Positions 1 through 12,991 are shown, numbered from the stretch's first letter. The stretch is DNA of 64,000 nucleotides from Membranipora membranacea (GCA_914767715.1 OU612066.1:35252283-35316282); one strand, 5' to 3'. The notes: generated from the letters alone by a model not told the origin. Numbers and translations: made by a program.

Positions 1-1140
1 TCAAGAACCCTGATGAATTGCGATTGTCATTTCGATCTGTGTTATGTTTTAGGTTGAGCCTGTCCATAACAAGGAAGACTGAGTTGTGATAAGCTCTATA
101 CAAACGAGTCATCAAGCAGAAAAGGCAATATAGCCTGAACAATCACCTCCCAGTCCTTACTAAGAGTGCTGATAGTGATATGTACAAAGAACGTCTCAAG
201 AACCTTATATTGATATCGATAACACAAAGACAGCTGTCAAGATGACAATATGAGAATTGTGTTCTTCTGTCAACCGCTTTAGATCTGACCTGTAAAATAA
301 GTTGCTGTGGTGTGATGCCAGTCCAATCAAGGTTCTAACGAGATTCTGCTTCTCGCTGCTAAGTTACAATCGCTAATTATTTTTAAAATACTCCTAATGT
401 CTTTTTTACAGAACTGCTACCAAACAATGTGCATTAATATATAAATTGACAAATCATCAATTAAATGAGGACTGTGTTGACTATTTTGGACTGTTGCTGG
501 TTTTGCTGGTTTTGTTTTGGAAAAATATTCGGATCTATTTCATTGGTTAACTTTGTATATAGCACTCCTCTCTTCTCATGTAACAGTAAAAATCTTACAA
601 AAAAAGCTGCCGATTAAGCTTTGATCATTCTACAAACAGAAAGTGTTGCTTATTTTCGACTGCTGCTGGTTTTTTAAATGATGGCATAGTAACATCTATG
701 GGCAGCTGTTTTGTGCTACTTGATAAATGACAAAATTGGGTCTGTTCCGCTAACAGCAATAATAGTAAAGTTGCTGCTTAATAATCATTAGAATCAATTT
801 GTCAAATAAAATTTGAATTGTGCATCTGATGGGGGATTATATTTCACGAAATCTTTACTCAGCTTTACTCATTATTTGCAGATGGTGCTGTTAAGTGTAA
901 ATTAGTTATTATTGATAACAGCAAACAGGGAGTCACACTATGTCAGCAATATCTTTACTCTGTGACTATACTGTGACCATATACTATAAAATTATACGTA
1001 AACAGCAAAGAAACATCATCACACAACAAAAGTAAAGGACAGGCCACACTTGGTTGATTTCTTACGATTCGTGTAAATTATTCACGAATAATTTCGTACG
1101 AGTAGGGATTTCCACGAATTACTCCTCGGAGTAGAGCAGA
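1..1140. other. AT-rich non-coding stretch
   Basis: I see no coding region, RNA gene or clear repeat here. The sequence is AT-rich with scattered short homopolymers. It lies just 5' of the transposase relic and could contain that element's decayed end, but I could not identify a terminal inverted repeat. Confidence 0.4.
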
Positions 1141-1150
1141 CAGGTGAAAG

Positions 1151-3550
1151 ATGTCACCCATGTATCTCCTACAGTGGCACATTGAAGAAAAAACTTTTAT
1201 CGTCTACACCTCAAAACTCTCCACCAACAGAAATATCATCTCGAGCGGCTTTGTCATAGCTGAGCCATTCAGATCTGCTAGACAGAGCAAGAAAACTATC
1301 TTCCAACATAAAAATGACATTGGAAAATTAGAGAACATGAAATCACGAGTGAAAAAGTGTTTTGAGGAGATTCAAATCAAGATTGATGAGCATGTCCACA
1401 AACCGAGACATTTCATGCACAACTACAAAGTCAACTCGGAGATATGCCACCGATGAGTCGCCTCTTCATAAAGCAGCAGCTGAAGGTTCTAGGATGTAAA
1501 AGGAGTAATTGTATGAGATGGCATCCAGCTATGGTGAGATGGTGCCTCACCCTCCGACAAAGATCTAGATCCGCATATGAATACATATGATCTACTTCAT
1601 CATCCCTACCATGAAATAAGATGATGACGCTCATTACAGAGAGGTCGGAGCCGGTGTGGATGAAGTCGGTCTAGAAAATCTGGCCAAACTGAATACCAGC
1701 GAGTCTGTAGCCACTCTCTGCGATGAGATGAAAGTAAAGGACAGACTGGTCTATGATATCAACACAGAGGCACTTGTCGGCTACACTGACATTAATATCG
1801 ACAGTGACTTTGAAGACATACCAAAAGCTAAGTTTGCCACCCATGTTTTGGTATTCATGGTACAAGGATTAAAATCAAATTTCAAACTGGCAGCGGCAGA
1901 ATTTGCTACAAAAACAGCAACTGCTCAGCAGATATTTATGCGATTTTGGGAGTTACTTGGTGTCGTCGAACCTATGTGACCGTGCACAAGTGTTTGTTGG
2001 AGATCGGGCTGCCACAAACAGGAAGTTTATCGCATACCATCAAACTGGTTACGGCGATGAGATGACATTCTGGGCAAGGAGCGAATTCTGCGACGCTCAG
2101 ATTATATACTTTGCGTCTGAAGTGCCCCACCAACTCAAAACAACAAGGATTAACTGGGAGAATTCTGGCTGGAATAGAAACTCCAAAAGACTAACAGTAA
2201 GTCTCATGTAATCAACATATCATGCTCTTACACTGAAAACGAGGCAAAAGAAATGGTCATGATGCATTGTAAAACAATTAGTGGATTAATGACATAATTT
2301 TGATAATAACTTTTATAATTCATAATTGTGTTGAAATTTAAAAACACATAACAATTTAAGTGTGAACCATAGCTCTCGGTTATTAAGAAAATGAATATTC
2401 ATAGGAACAAGGCTGGACAAAAATCTTGAAGTTCTAGTTTTTGACGTGATAAAATATCAACGATTATCATCCACTCTGTGAGGTTTCCACCAATTTTATT
2501 AAACGATGCCAAAATTATAATAGATAGATAGCTATTAACTTTATTCATCATATTGATCCTTTTTAAAGGCTATTGTAGCTGGGCGGTAAGCAGATATTAT
2601 GAGGAGATTTGGTAAACCTATATGTGGAGATTTCACTTTCAACCAACGACACCTTTACAACGCTATACAAGCTGACCAACTCTCATATTCGATTGACAAG
2701 TTTTGCCTGTACAAAAGTTCCATACTCAGCTCAGGTTAGTATTGCAATAAACCAAGGAGTTAAAGACTCCTTGAATAAACTGGATCGAGAAAGAGTTTCT
2801 TGGCTGGCTGTCGGACTGGAAAGCTGAAGTTAGTACACAGCCAGATATGACACCAGAACAGAGAAATAGCTTCCTACTCAGCTGAGCAGCGAGGGATGGT
2901 TGGAGGATAACCTGTAAGTGCTGCCTCATGTCATTGCTGAAATGCTATGGTTATTTATCTTCTCACTCAAAAAAACTGGACAACTCCTACACAGTTTCCA
3001 GTACAGGAAAAGCAGAGAGTTAGGGACAAACACGCTGGGAAAAGTTTGCCATTTTGCGTTCTTGAATAAACTAAATTTGATCCTAGCCAACATTAAGTAT
3101 CCTTGACGCCAAACAAGGTAAAATAAACGCAAGCTAACATTGACGCTCTTTTATAGCACCTATATGAGCGTAGATCCTTAGTCCGTGTGCTAACTTGGTG
3201 AGCTGCGCTCTAATTTGTTATCAGCATGAGGATACCTATTTAGTTTAAATGACTGATTGGGTGATTATTTTTTCCAGGTCTCACATTTCCTCACCTAACT
3301 CAAGAGTTGTTGATTGGAGGTTTTACTATGTCCTCACTGAGAAACTTCTGTGTCAAGACAGTATCGAACAGTATTTCGCTGCACAACGGAAACAATGGAA
3401 AGCAGCGATTCCCTAACCCTCAAAGAAGTCCATGCTAGTACTAGACTAATGACAGTTATTGCAGAGGTAAGAAATCCAATCAGAGGAGGCAACTGTAGTC
3501 TATCTCAACAAAAGGTTAGTGAACTGAGTGATTCACGATGTTACAACTAA
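1151..3550 (+). pseudogene. P-element/THAP9-type transposase relic
   Basis: Broken transposase of the P-element/THAP9 family, a cut-and-paste DNA transposase. The conserved blocks appear in the family's order but in changing frames. From 1453 a block ends in RWHPAMVRWCLTLRQRS, cut by a stop at 1588. From 1646 comes the central block, with VKDRLVYDINTEALVGY and THVLVFMVQGL. From about 1903 the frame shifts and continues with FVGDRAATNRKF and SEVPHQLKTTR. From 2609 comes a block with LTNSHIRLTSFACTKV. From about 3333 comes VLTEKLLCQDSIEQYFAAQR, again frame-shifted before NPIRGGNCS. Splice-like sites survive (donor gtaagt at 2197, acceptor near 3279), so the element may have been intron-containing. 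Stops and frameshifts make it non-functional as read. No THAP zinc finger or terminal inverted repeat was identified. Confidence 0.8.
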
Positions 3551-4440
3551 ACCGATACAACTAGCTTAAAACTCCATCATATCAACACTCCGGTTTATCA
3601 TCTGTTCACCGCTGTTTTTCCATGACGCTGTTAAAGATCTGTGCAGGTAAGATTGTAGTGTTTTAAAGAAGGAAAAATGATAAATGTATATACATGCAGT
3701 TGCTTCTCTGTGAACATTCTGAAGCTAAGCTTAGTCATCTAATGTGGTTGCACATTTCATAGATCCATTTGATCTTATTTTCCAGCGGTTGAGTTGCCCC
3801 CTCTACTGACACACCAAATTCAATAGGATGGCAACTCCTACTTTGGCAAAATTAATTAAATTTTATCTTACTTTTGCCTACCATATTTTTTTAATTCTGC
3901 CAGTTTGCATTTCAGAACTTGGGTATGTCATGCTGACAGCAGTTGGATAATTTGCATTGGGATTAGCTTCCCACTTATTCTGCTGACGGGATTGTGAAGC
4001 TGTCTAATGATATTACATCTAACCAGGGAGAATTCTCCCTGATCTAACTAGAGGTACAAAATAGTATGTAACCCCTTTGGATAAGATAAGATAAGACAAC
4101 TTCCATTGGTAAACATGCGATAAAGTGGCCTGGCTGTCTCATAGCAGTGATGTAAAATATGCGTATCACAACTTTTAAAATTCTAAACAGAGTTTTCAAT
4201 CCGGGTATTAACTTGGTGCACCATGTCTAGAATGTATGAATTTCTATCAAAAAGTTTACACAGTCATTGCCTTTCTGCATGAGTAAAACCATAATTCTAC
4301 ATTATACATTAAAAGAAAATATTCCTTTTGATTATCAGTAGGTTTAAAATTGCTGAATTTAGAAAAAGCGTAAAATCTTGACCTTATCTTGGTATATATA
4401 ATCTCAGTGTTTGAGTGCCATTTTAAGACCTTGCTAAAAC
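3551..4440. other. Non-coding stretch, degenerate repeats
   Basis: No gene seen. It contains an exact 18-bp palindrome at 4024-4041. Near its right end it runs into the 3' part of the minus-strand retrotransposon that follows. Confidence 0.4.
4024..4041. repeat. Perfect 18-bp palindrome CAGGGAGAATTCTCCCTG
   Basis: A perfect palindrome, directly visible. A closely related imperfect version occurs at 17836-17858, and CAGGGAG...CTCCCTG half-sites recur near 56718. This suggests fused termini of a small inverted-repeat element family; that is inference. Confidence 0.75.
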
Positions 4441-4449
4441 AGTACCAAG

Positions 4450-5090
4450 ATATTTAAAATCCCTACACGTTCGATAGGGTTCATAGTTAGAATGGTCTGA
4501 CCTATGATTTTAATGTCCCACCAGTGCCATATCATCAGCACATTTAAACATTTTATATCACAGTGCTCCGATCGGATAAAATCAGGATAAATAGAAAATG
4601 AAATAGGAGTCAGTACACAACCTTGAGGACAGCCTTATCACAGTTCAAAATATTTGATTTAGTATCGCCAACTCTGACATATTGACGCCTCTCATAGAGA
4701 AATGCTTTAGTAAAAGTTACAATATATTTTGGATGAAGAAAATTTGGCACTATTGGCAGTATTTAAAGTAGAGGAAAAATCTACAAACAGAACTCTGGCG
4801 TAAGCATTGGGCTTCTCTAGATGTGTCCTTATAACATAATCTAATGCTATGCAAGCATCTCATCTAGTGTAACATGAGTTAAAAGTCTTCGTTTCATGAC
4901 CTGCTCAAAAAATTTCATCACAGCAGATGTGAAAGATATGGGTCTAAAATAATTGCTGCACTTGGGGTTTGTACCAGGGTTGTTCAAAAGAGTATTGAAT
5001 ATATTCAACTCGTTTGCCAGGGCTGCCTGCTCTTGAGTATTCATCAGGTCAAAGTTGGTTGAAGACGATGGCTTCAGGCCAGACATCTGT
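4450..5090 (-). mobile_element. Non-LTR retrotransposon, reverse transcriptase fragment
   Basis: Minus-strand reverse transcriptase palm/fingers relic of a CR1/Rex1-like non-LTR element. Around 4985-4900 it encodes SNYFRPISFTSAVMKFFEQV, matching the NYRP...T...K..E box. Next come a KPNAYARVLFVDFSS block near 4770-4830, GCPQGC near 4620, and the catalytic box near 4525. That box reads CADD instead of the usual YADD, so the tyrosine is lost. Frames are broken by several stops; no endonuclease part is attached. Confidence 0.8.
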
Positions 5091-5654
5091 TTTGTGGGAG
5101 GACATGTGTGCTAACATTTTATTTTTGTAAGTCAGCTTTGGTTTCCGTATGAGTTTATTAACCCTCTCTTGTTTCTGCTTGCGCGCTGCTTGTTAAAATA
5201 CCTACATCGATAGTAGCAGAGTCTTGCTGATTCCACAAAGTCCTCCAAGATGGTTGTAGCAGTTTAAGTATTGGCATAGGGTGGAATATACACTACAAAC
5301 AAAGTTAAAGTTTATGACTATCATGTCAATGGCATTGGCAAATAGGCTAAACAGCAAAGTGTCTTTTTTTTACAACTTTGATTGTGATGTTGCCTTCATT
5401 CAAGAAACTCACAGTTTTAAGTATATCAAGCTAGCTAGTACTCCGGCCCTGATTGCTGTTTTTTATGCCTTGATTGGTTGATTTGTATTGCTCACATTAC
5501 GATATCATGACAAGGATGATGAACAAATGTACGTATGTGACAGCTCTCATTTAAACTCAGTTATACATAGAATTGTTGTTATAAAATGTCATAAAATAGT
5601 TAGTGGTACGGCAGCGTCTGGGCCTGAATTTATAGCATTATGATACGATATTCT

Positions 5655-5910
5655 TATATGATAGGATAGGCTTTATTTTTTTCCTCCATTTATCAGCAAG
5701 CTTGATGCCCTGGAGTGAAAACAATTGTAAAAATGTGGTACAATATAGAAATAAATTGAAAAGAAAAATTAAACTGGAGCTCTACATGAAAATGAGACAA
5801 AAAAATTAACTCAAAAGGTAAGACAGAACTATTCGCTAGCAATTAGCATATTGAAAAAAGAAGCTTATCTTCAACTTCTCAGTCCTACAGCGAGGTATTC
5901 TCTTCAGTTA
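5655..5910. repeat. Dispersed repeat, shared with 53540-53740
   Basis: This stretch begins with a pyrimidine-rich stretch (ctttatttttttcctcc), continues with a short ...ctggagtgaa... segment, and ends near the phrase cctacagcg. The same ordered landmarks occur at 53540-53740, so the two are copies of one dispersed element of about 200-250 bp. No coding capacity. It may be the 3' tail of a LINE family, as a TTTATTTT-type tail also ends the element at 6361. Confidence 0.55.
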
Positions 5911-6360
5911 GTATTAAAAACAATACAATTGTATAGATGATGAGACTCATTACTTAGTATAATTATTACTAAAATGATAAGCACAGATTGTAAACATTAA
6001 ATCATTGAGGCATGGATTCGGAAGGAGGATGGTAGATTAATGCTTCTTTTTTTTTCTCCCTTACAAAGGTGGTTGAGGTCCGGTTCATTTTCATTCTAAG
6101 GCAGAGTCTTCCTTTTTTTCAAACAACTCGTTACGCTGTGTTCCAGATGAAGATGAGCATTGCCAAAAGTCTTTTTTTTTTAAAGTAATTTTTTTTGCAA
6201 TGCGATGCAGGGATTTCTTTCTGTCTGGGTTTGACAACAAGACACCACATATTATAGTACTTAAAAAGTCGGGCCCATGTTATAAATGGCTGATTGAGTT
6301 GTATCTAGACATTTCTGATAGGTCCTTATGTACCCTCTGTATGTATTTCAATGGTTGCAT

Positions 6361-7210
6361 GATAATGATATGATGATAATGACTTTATTTTCCACCGTAA
6401 GAAAGGTCGAAAAAACATTTATATAATATGATTGGCTTAAAAAATGCTCTCACATAGAACTCATCACAACAGTAGTTATTGGTTATATGACGCTTGAACT
6501 GTAAAATTGCACTTGGTGGTCCTGGCTCTGGTAATAAAAGAATCCTAGCAGCGAGCAGAATGTCTGCGATTAAAATCTGTCTCTCGGGTTTAAAGAGTGT
6601 AAGAAGCGTTTAAGGCTACTAATAATCCTCAGGAGGTGGCATCGATATTGTCCAAGAGCAAAAACACTCAGCTTAGGAATAGCTAAAACACGTTCAGTAT
6701 AGCTCTCTAGATCTGTTAAAAAGATTTTTCTTCATAGGCTTTGAATTCTCTCAAGGTTATCTTTTTGGGTGTTGCTAAGCTGTCTGAGAAATGCTGCTAT
6801 GCAATGTATTAAGACCAAACGTAATACAGAAATATAAAGAAAAACAATTTTATCTGTGGATGCACCAAGATGTTTGAGCTGTAGAAGGGCATAGAATCTC
6901 TTATTGGCCCTTTCAACTCTTTGATCTATGTGTTCGTCAAAATTCAAATGTTCATCAACTAAGACGCCTAAAAACTTGTCACAATCTACCATGTCAGTCA
7001 GTCAGAAGCTGGGAAGATTTGCTGTTGGGGCTGAGTGTTATCAGCATACCTTTGGTCATTACTAAGATTAATGTCATACTATTAACCTCTCACCATTGAA
7101 GCCCCCATTTGATGATTTATCATTTATTTTTGAGTCAATGGCTGATGTCATCTGCGTACATAAGTTATCTCAACATTATTTGGTTTGGAGTTAATGAATG
7201 CCAACCAGAA
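6361..7210 (-). mobile_element. Non-LTR retrotransposon, RT C-terminal half
   Basis: Minus-strand relic with a recognisable MYADDIS catalytic box near 7144-7162. The RT thumb follows at 6992-6732, with FLGVLVDEHLNFDEHI and ERANKRFYALLQLKHLG. The end at about 6361-6400 is a short tandem ATGATAATG-like tail, which is typical of a LINE 3' end. A stop lies right after the YADD box, so it is inactive. It is the same broad CR1/L2-like class as the fragments at 4450 and 9796, but not the same copy. Confidence 0.8.
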
Positions 7211-8430
7211 TAGTGGCATGAGCTCGTAGACTTTCCTAGTCGCCTACGCGTCAAGTTTTCAGCAGGGCGGAGATGCAGAATTTGGTGCGGCGGTTTGTCC
7301 ATTCTATAATGCTCAGCACTAGGTATCGAGATTTCATGTGGACGTTCTCATCTGGTGCCTTGAAAGCTGGGAAAGATGAGCAGGATGGATATATGCATCG
7401 AGTAAACACGGAGTATGTCTACTGTAAAGAGGGACTGCAAAGAATTGCAGCCAGTCTGTGATATTCTGGCCTGGTATGCACAGCAATGGAGATAGGTAGC
7501 TTGACATGTTAAAAGCAGTTTTTTTATGGGGTTGAGCACTATGAAGGAGACCGATGCCTTAGGCATCTTGTTGTGGCACTTTGTCGGAGAGTTTTTGACC
7601 ATGAGGTTTTTTTTAATGTACAGGATCGCAATTTTTGTCTGCTGTTAAACCCGCTTTCAGCAGGTGTGTGTTTTTTTTGCATTCAGGGAGATTTTTTGTT
7701 TCTTCTATGGTTTCTTTACGGTAGTCACTCTCAATGACTTGCCAAAATTTGTTATTGTTGCCGACTGTTTGGTGAGCCACGGGGCATTCATTTCTGTCGC
7801 TAGTGTGTGTTCAGGCAATCGATGTCTATATTATGGTGAGTTGGGCCGCAACACACCTAGCTTTATAGCTTAATCCTGTACACACACATTTATCAAATTT
7901 CATCTCACAAAATTTTCCCTTTTTTTTAAAAGTTTCTGGTTGAAACATCGTCCTGATCATCATAAGTTTGATATCAAAGAGGTGTTGTAAATTATTATTT
8001 ATTCAATGTTCTGGCGTGCCCTAAACAGGACTTTCATTGCAAATATTCATTTGTTAATTTGATCCTACTTAGTTATCCTATTTGATGTTGTTTTATTTTT
8101 GATAATTACGTCATAGACAAATTACAACTTATGTGACTGAAAGGCTATGTTATTACATTGTCGTATTGCACCATTTAAAACCTTTGCGGGATTAGCTAAA
8201 AAGAAAAAGCTTTATCTTTGGCATAGCTAAATAGTTATGCGAGGTAGTGTAACAAAAAGTTTAAATATGGCACCTATCTGATAAACAATTGTTTGCAGTA
8301 TTCTATGTTCTTTGATTAGCTTAAAAATTTCAAGCCTAGGTTGAACATATAGTTTTCTTAAAAATATTTAAAAAATGTGTCACGTTGTTTCTGTGCGCAT
8401 AAATAGTACCAAAGTAAATTGAAATAGGCG
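7211..8430. other. Non-coding stretch
   Basis: Only short open frames without recognisable motifs are present. T-rich runs are common. Nothing else supported. Confidence 0.35.
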
Positions 8431-8474
8431 CTATCAAGCTTTGGATGAAATAGCTCATTTACACAAGCAAGGAT

Positions 8475-9345
8475 TTAAACTTTGCTTGAATTTAGAAAAG
8501 GCATAAAATGTTGGCGTAATTGTTTATGAATAAAATCGCTATTTGTATGCCATTTTAAATAGTGGCTAAAATCATCGACTTTCTCTAAGAAATTACTATT
8601 AATAAAAAGATAATCATACACATTGAAAGATCTACTAAAACTCACCACCATATCTTTGGTTTTACTACTGTTTATAAGAAGAGTCACTGATTTACATTAC
8701 TCAAAAAATTTCACTACCGCATCAAAATAAAAGCCAGTCTGCTCTTCATAATCAAGCAAGGCTAATAAATGTTAGAATGTGTTGCTCTTATTAATCAGTA
8801 ACTATTGGAGAGCAATACAGGTGATAAACACATTCTAGGAGGGCATCCAATATTTCACGATGAAATATTAGTATTAGCATTCCCTATCTTAACAAACTGT
8901 TGTCTATTTCTCTGAAAAGCTTTAATAAATTAGATAACATAGGACGGAATATTTAAATCACTGTGTTGTTTTAAAAGAATATCTGGCACAATGGTGTTGG
9001 TCAGGTGATGTGAGGTTATAGTTGTTGATTTTTTGGGTTTTTTAACCCTTGCCATGCTCTCTTTATATTGGATGTCATCTGGGTGAGCATATAATCTCTG
9101 TAGGTTTTCTTGGCATAAGAGATTTTACTGTTAAGCTGTTTTTTGATTTGCGTAAGTTGAGTAATCTGGTTTGAACTGAATGCCTTTTTCTTTTCTGCTA
9201 TAACTGTTTTGATTTCCCCATTTATCCTGGAGTGCTGGCTACTATTTTGGAAGAATTCCTTTATTGTATTGCAAGCCACAATATAGTATATATAATCTCT
9301 CATTACTTTGACCGTCTCATCTAAGTTGTTATCTGTCAAACTTGA
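8475..9345 (-). mobile_element. Non-LTR retrotransposon fragments (linker and RT thumb)
   Basis: Two pieces in the order expected on the minus strand. At 9339-9016 there is a lysine-rich linker of the kind between the endonuclease and reverse transcriptase domains, including KISYAKKTYRDYMLTQMTSN then IKRAWQGLKNP. At 8687-8475 there is an RT thumb piece with LLINSSKTKDMVVSFSRS and FLEKVDDFSHYLKW. The sequence between is degenerate, so the catalytic palm is missing or eroded. Probably one old, internally decayed insertion. Confidence 0.7.
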
Positions 9346-9795
9346 CCACTGGGTTGTTTGAATATAGCCTTGATTTAGTCAATAATTTCAGCGTCTTTTA
9401 TTTGCTCGGTGATTTTGGCTGTTTTTCTTTTCTATGTTTGGTCTCTTATGCTGGGACTAATTGTACTGCGCAGTAGTAGAAGTTACCAAGGGGTGGCAGT
9501 CAATGTATGTAGCTTTATTTCGACCATGGAACAATTTAGATGCGGAGACATTCAAAATTACCATTATAGGTCTTCTGATATAAAAAATGGGGAGAGCGTC
9601 AAAAGTAAAATGAAAAATATTTTTCTGAAAGAAAAATTGTAAAGATCTTAACAGGCATCTCAGAAATGGATAAGAGGGGATTTCGCCCTGAGTTGTGTTC
9701 TGGTTTGGGGCTTTGTTGTTGATGATTTGCACCCACATGATGGGCGCGCTGGAACTGATGGTTTGTGCCTTTGGATTAGTTCATGCAGACTATGG

Positions 9796-10820
9796 TTACT
9801 GTTCATATTGATGTTGAGAGGTATGCTGTTGGTATAGCTGCTGCATAAGGTCTAATATAGGTGTTATCTGACAGTGCGCCACTCTATCCATATAATCGGT
9901 TGTGTCTGGCTTTATAATTTTCAAAGCCAGGTTTTCAATTCTTTCCACCCTTAGCCTCTGAGTTTGAGATGTCATGGAGAACCATGCTGGCACTGCATAA
10001 AGTATGGTTGGTCGTATACATGCAATATAAAAGTTTCTCAGTAGGTTAAAATGAATGCCTGATCTCTTGAGGTCTAGCAGGGTGCATATAAGTTTTCTGG
10101 TCTCTCTCTTCTGTGATGTGGTCCACATGTTGCTTGAAGGTGAGATGCTTATCGATAGTCACACCATGAAATTTTGTATTATCTTCAGCAGTTATTGTCT
10201 CCCCTTGCATTGTGAACTGATCGGGCGGTGGTATGTGGTGGTTGTGTATATTACTGAAGTTTATCATCACTGACTTCCGTGGATTTGCAATCATATTGTG
10301 CTGATCACACCAGGCTGTCACCTCATTGATAGTAGTCTGTAGTTCGCTTCTGCAGTTGATTGTTGAATTCGACGTGAGCGTCAGATCATCAGCGTATTTA
10401 ATTGTCGAGGATGAGGTAGTTTTCAGAGAATCTATGTATAGCAGCCAGAAGAGGGGACCTAATAGCGTGCCATTTTTAGTCTTCAGGGTCGAGCTGGTAT
10501 GTGAGCCAAGCGCTCTGAGAGAATGCTATGGACAATAGACACTAGATTCTTGTGAAAGGATTTATATGCTTCTTCAATGTTTGAGTCGCAGCAATATAGT
10601 TTGTGTTGAGTGAGACATACTGATATAATGCTTTTGACAGTCTTGTTTTGTTGAAATCTCCTACCACTACTACTGCTGATTCTCGGTCACTTAAACAGTC
10701 ATCGACAAAGCCTTCTACAATCTCTGACGCTGACTGGTTCTTTGCATCTGGATGTATATAGACAGAAACCAAGTTCACGACATCAATCTCCCTGAGAAGG
10801 TAATGTGGACGAAATTTCAT
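9796..10820 (-). mobile_element. Non-LTR retrotransposon, endonuclease remnant joined to RT
   Basis: On the minus strand, 10820-10542 encodes part of an AP-endonuclease-like domain (VNLVSVYIHPDAKN, SAVVVVGDFNKT). Directly after it, 10530-10320 encodes the RT palm with GPLL, LYID and the catalytic KYADDLTLTSNSTIN box near 10380-10400. Then come the thumb (AWCDQHNMIANPRKSVMINF, FHGVTIDKHLTFKQHV) and a C-terminal part with CIRPTILYAVPAWFSM. The step from endonuclease to palm omits the linker and fingers, so an internal deletion is likely. Several frame changes mark it as inactive. Confidence 0.85.
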
Positions 10821-10829
10821 TATATGTTA

Positions 10830-12260
10830 ATTTATATGCTGATATTTATCGACGAAATCTCGTGTGCCTAATACGATGAAGTTCTCCTGTATAACTGTTC
10901 ACATTCTTACAAAAAGTGAATTTTCTAAAGTGATGATCCTGATACCATATGCATCACAATCTCTCATGAATCCAAAGCACTGTAAGCAACCGTAAAATTC
11001 TGGGAAATAATTACACTGGGTTGTAAAATTAAAGTGATACAAAAAAAGCAAATGTTATGGCTCTTCCCTAGGTTAAATTTCAAGCTAAGTTAAAATATCT
11101 ATGCGTGTGCAGTACCATATTGTTTTTAATGTTAATATTACAGATCTGAGTAGGCGCATCGTTTTGAAAGCTGGTTGTTGGCTGGCACTGGTATATATGG
11201 TCTCCAACTTACCCACATGCTCTGGTCCAAAAGGAGACAGACATATTTACGGAATTCTAAAATAACAGTCTAGATTGTAAGATTTCTTACAAATTCTTAA
11301 GATTGGAAAGGCGATATCGATTAGTTTTGTCAGAGACAAAGTTTTGCACAACCAAGGCTCTTAAAGGATTAGTCCTATAAGAAAAGTGGATATATTACCC
11401 CAGTAAATCAAATATTGTGAGTTCATAGGGCAAATAAAAATTTTAAAAAATGAAAATTGTGGAAAATAGCAATTAGTTTTTTTCAATTATTTTAGCAAAA
11501 CTCATAGCAGGTCATAATGGTCAGGGGAAGGCAATAAATCACTATGATCCACTATGATCCCAATTTTCAAACTTTGCAGCAGTCTCACTGTCATTGGGTT
11601 CACAGGCTGTTTTATTTCATATGCCCTAATGACTTTTCAGCCGGAGATCTTTGAAACCATACCAAACATGGCCTAGTAGGACTGTCACTTTAATAATAAT
11701 ATACTCTTTATTTGCTACATAAAATAATGAAGCAACACAGCTATTTAGCCCAACGTTGTACAAAGTGAGGGTGGAAAAACTAGGGTTATGTATGAAGAGC
11801 TCACCTCCCTTAGCAGCATGGGTAGGGACCGGGATTCGAACCTGCATCTCTCAGATTATTATTCTTTCATCATTATTCTTTATCCATTTATACATAAAGT
11901 CTTGAATTATATAATCCACCATTTGCAGCCAAAAGCAGAGAAGCATCTGAGACGTTCAGGTCTGCTGTGAAGAAGATTGTTGACTGGTGAATTATATCCA
12001 TATATGACAGAAGTGTACTGTTATTATGACTTCAGGCTCAAACAAGTAACTTCACGCAATATTCCTTAAGAAGTTAGGTAAGTAACATAACATAATGTAA
12101 CATAACACAGCACAGCAGCAAATCTCCAAACTCCCTAAATGAATAATTTTCTCATTGCCCTTTTACATTGCCTTAACGACCTGATTGCCACATCTAATCG
12201 TGGTTTTTGGAGATCTGTTACATTTTAAGTTAAACTCACTTGTATTCCTGTCGCTTGATT
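10830..12260. other. Non-coding stretch
   Basis: No gene recognised. A short duplicated phrase (cactatgatc) occurs at 11540-11560. A phrase like a tRNA B box (gggattcgaacct) lies near 11828 with no surrounding tRNA fold, so it may be a SINE scrap. A possible short exon with an AG acceptor (about 11928) and a GT donor (about 11988) was seen but cannot be assigned. Confidence 0.35.
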
Positions 12261-12268
12261 TGTTCTAG

Positions 12269-12473
12269 GTTGAACTGGTGAGCTGCAGTCCTCTCCTGAC
12301 TGCTAGCTTAAGTGAGCCTACACTACAAACCTATGGATACATATGCACTAATTTACAATCCTGGGAAATCTCAGTGAGGGGAGCTAGCTATAGGCAAATC
12401 AAGAGATCGAGAGATCAGCAACCAGAATATGGGAAGGAAGTTGTCATCTGCTCGCAATCATATTACAGCCAAG
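12269..12473 (+). other. Candidate orphan exon, cysteine-containing
   Basis: An open stretch bounded by a good acceptor (tgttctag before 12269) and donor (gtaacac after 12473). It reads from phase 0 to phase 1 over 205 nt without a stop. The peptide has spaced cysteines and a tryptophan (ELVSCSPLL, YGYICTNLQSWEISV, KEVVICSQSYY). I found no flanking exons that join it convincingly. It could be a real exon of an unrecognised gene, a leftover of an extracellular-domain gene, or chance. Confidence 0.25.
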
Positions 12474-12991
12474 GTAACACTTTTTGCTCTGATAATTTCC
12501 ATTAGGCCTACAACACTGAATCTGGTTCTGATCTGTAATAAGCTTGCTTCCTGCCTACTAGTTTGATACTGTATTCTTCTAGTATTTAGGAGACTTGAAG
12601 AGCGTTGTCAAAGGGAATAATGATGTTATGAAAGAATTGACCAGTTTTATAATTTTGTGATCCCATAGCCTGTTTTTTCTAGTTGTTACGGAAGCAAGAT
12701 TGGGGAGATATGACGTTCGACTGAGCCGCTGTTCTATCTAAGCATAGAGGACTCTAGCTGTTTGAAATGAATCAATAACAGACCAATGCCTCTCATGATG
12801 TTGTGTATAAACTTGAAAGAAGATGGATATAAGCTAATCTAAATTGCCCTCTGGCCTTATAATCTTCAAAGGTCAATGGGAGGAGCCATCATGCTTAAAC
12901 TTCCTAAACTGGTAAGAAGAAACTGATAAATATACAGGTCGGGTTTAAAATTAGCCAATTTGGGTTAAATTCGCAAGTTTGTCTCTGTCTG

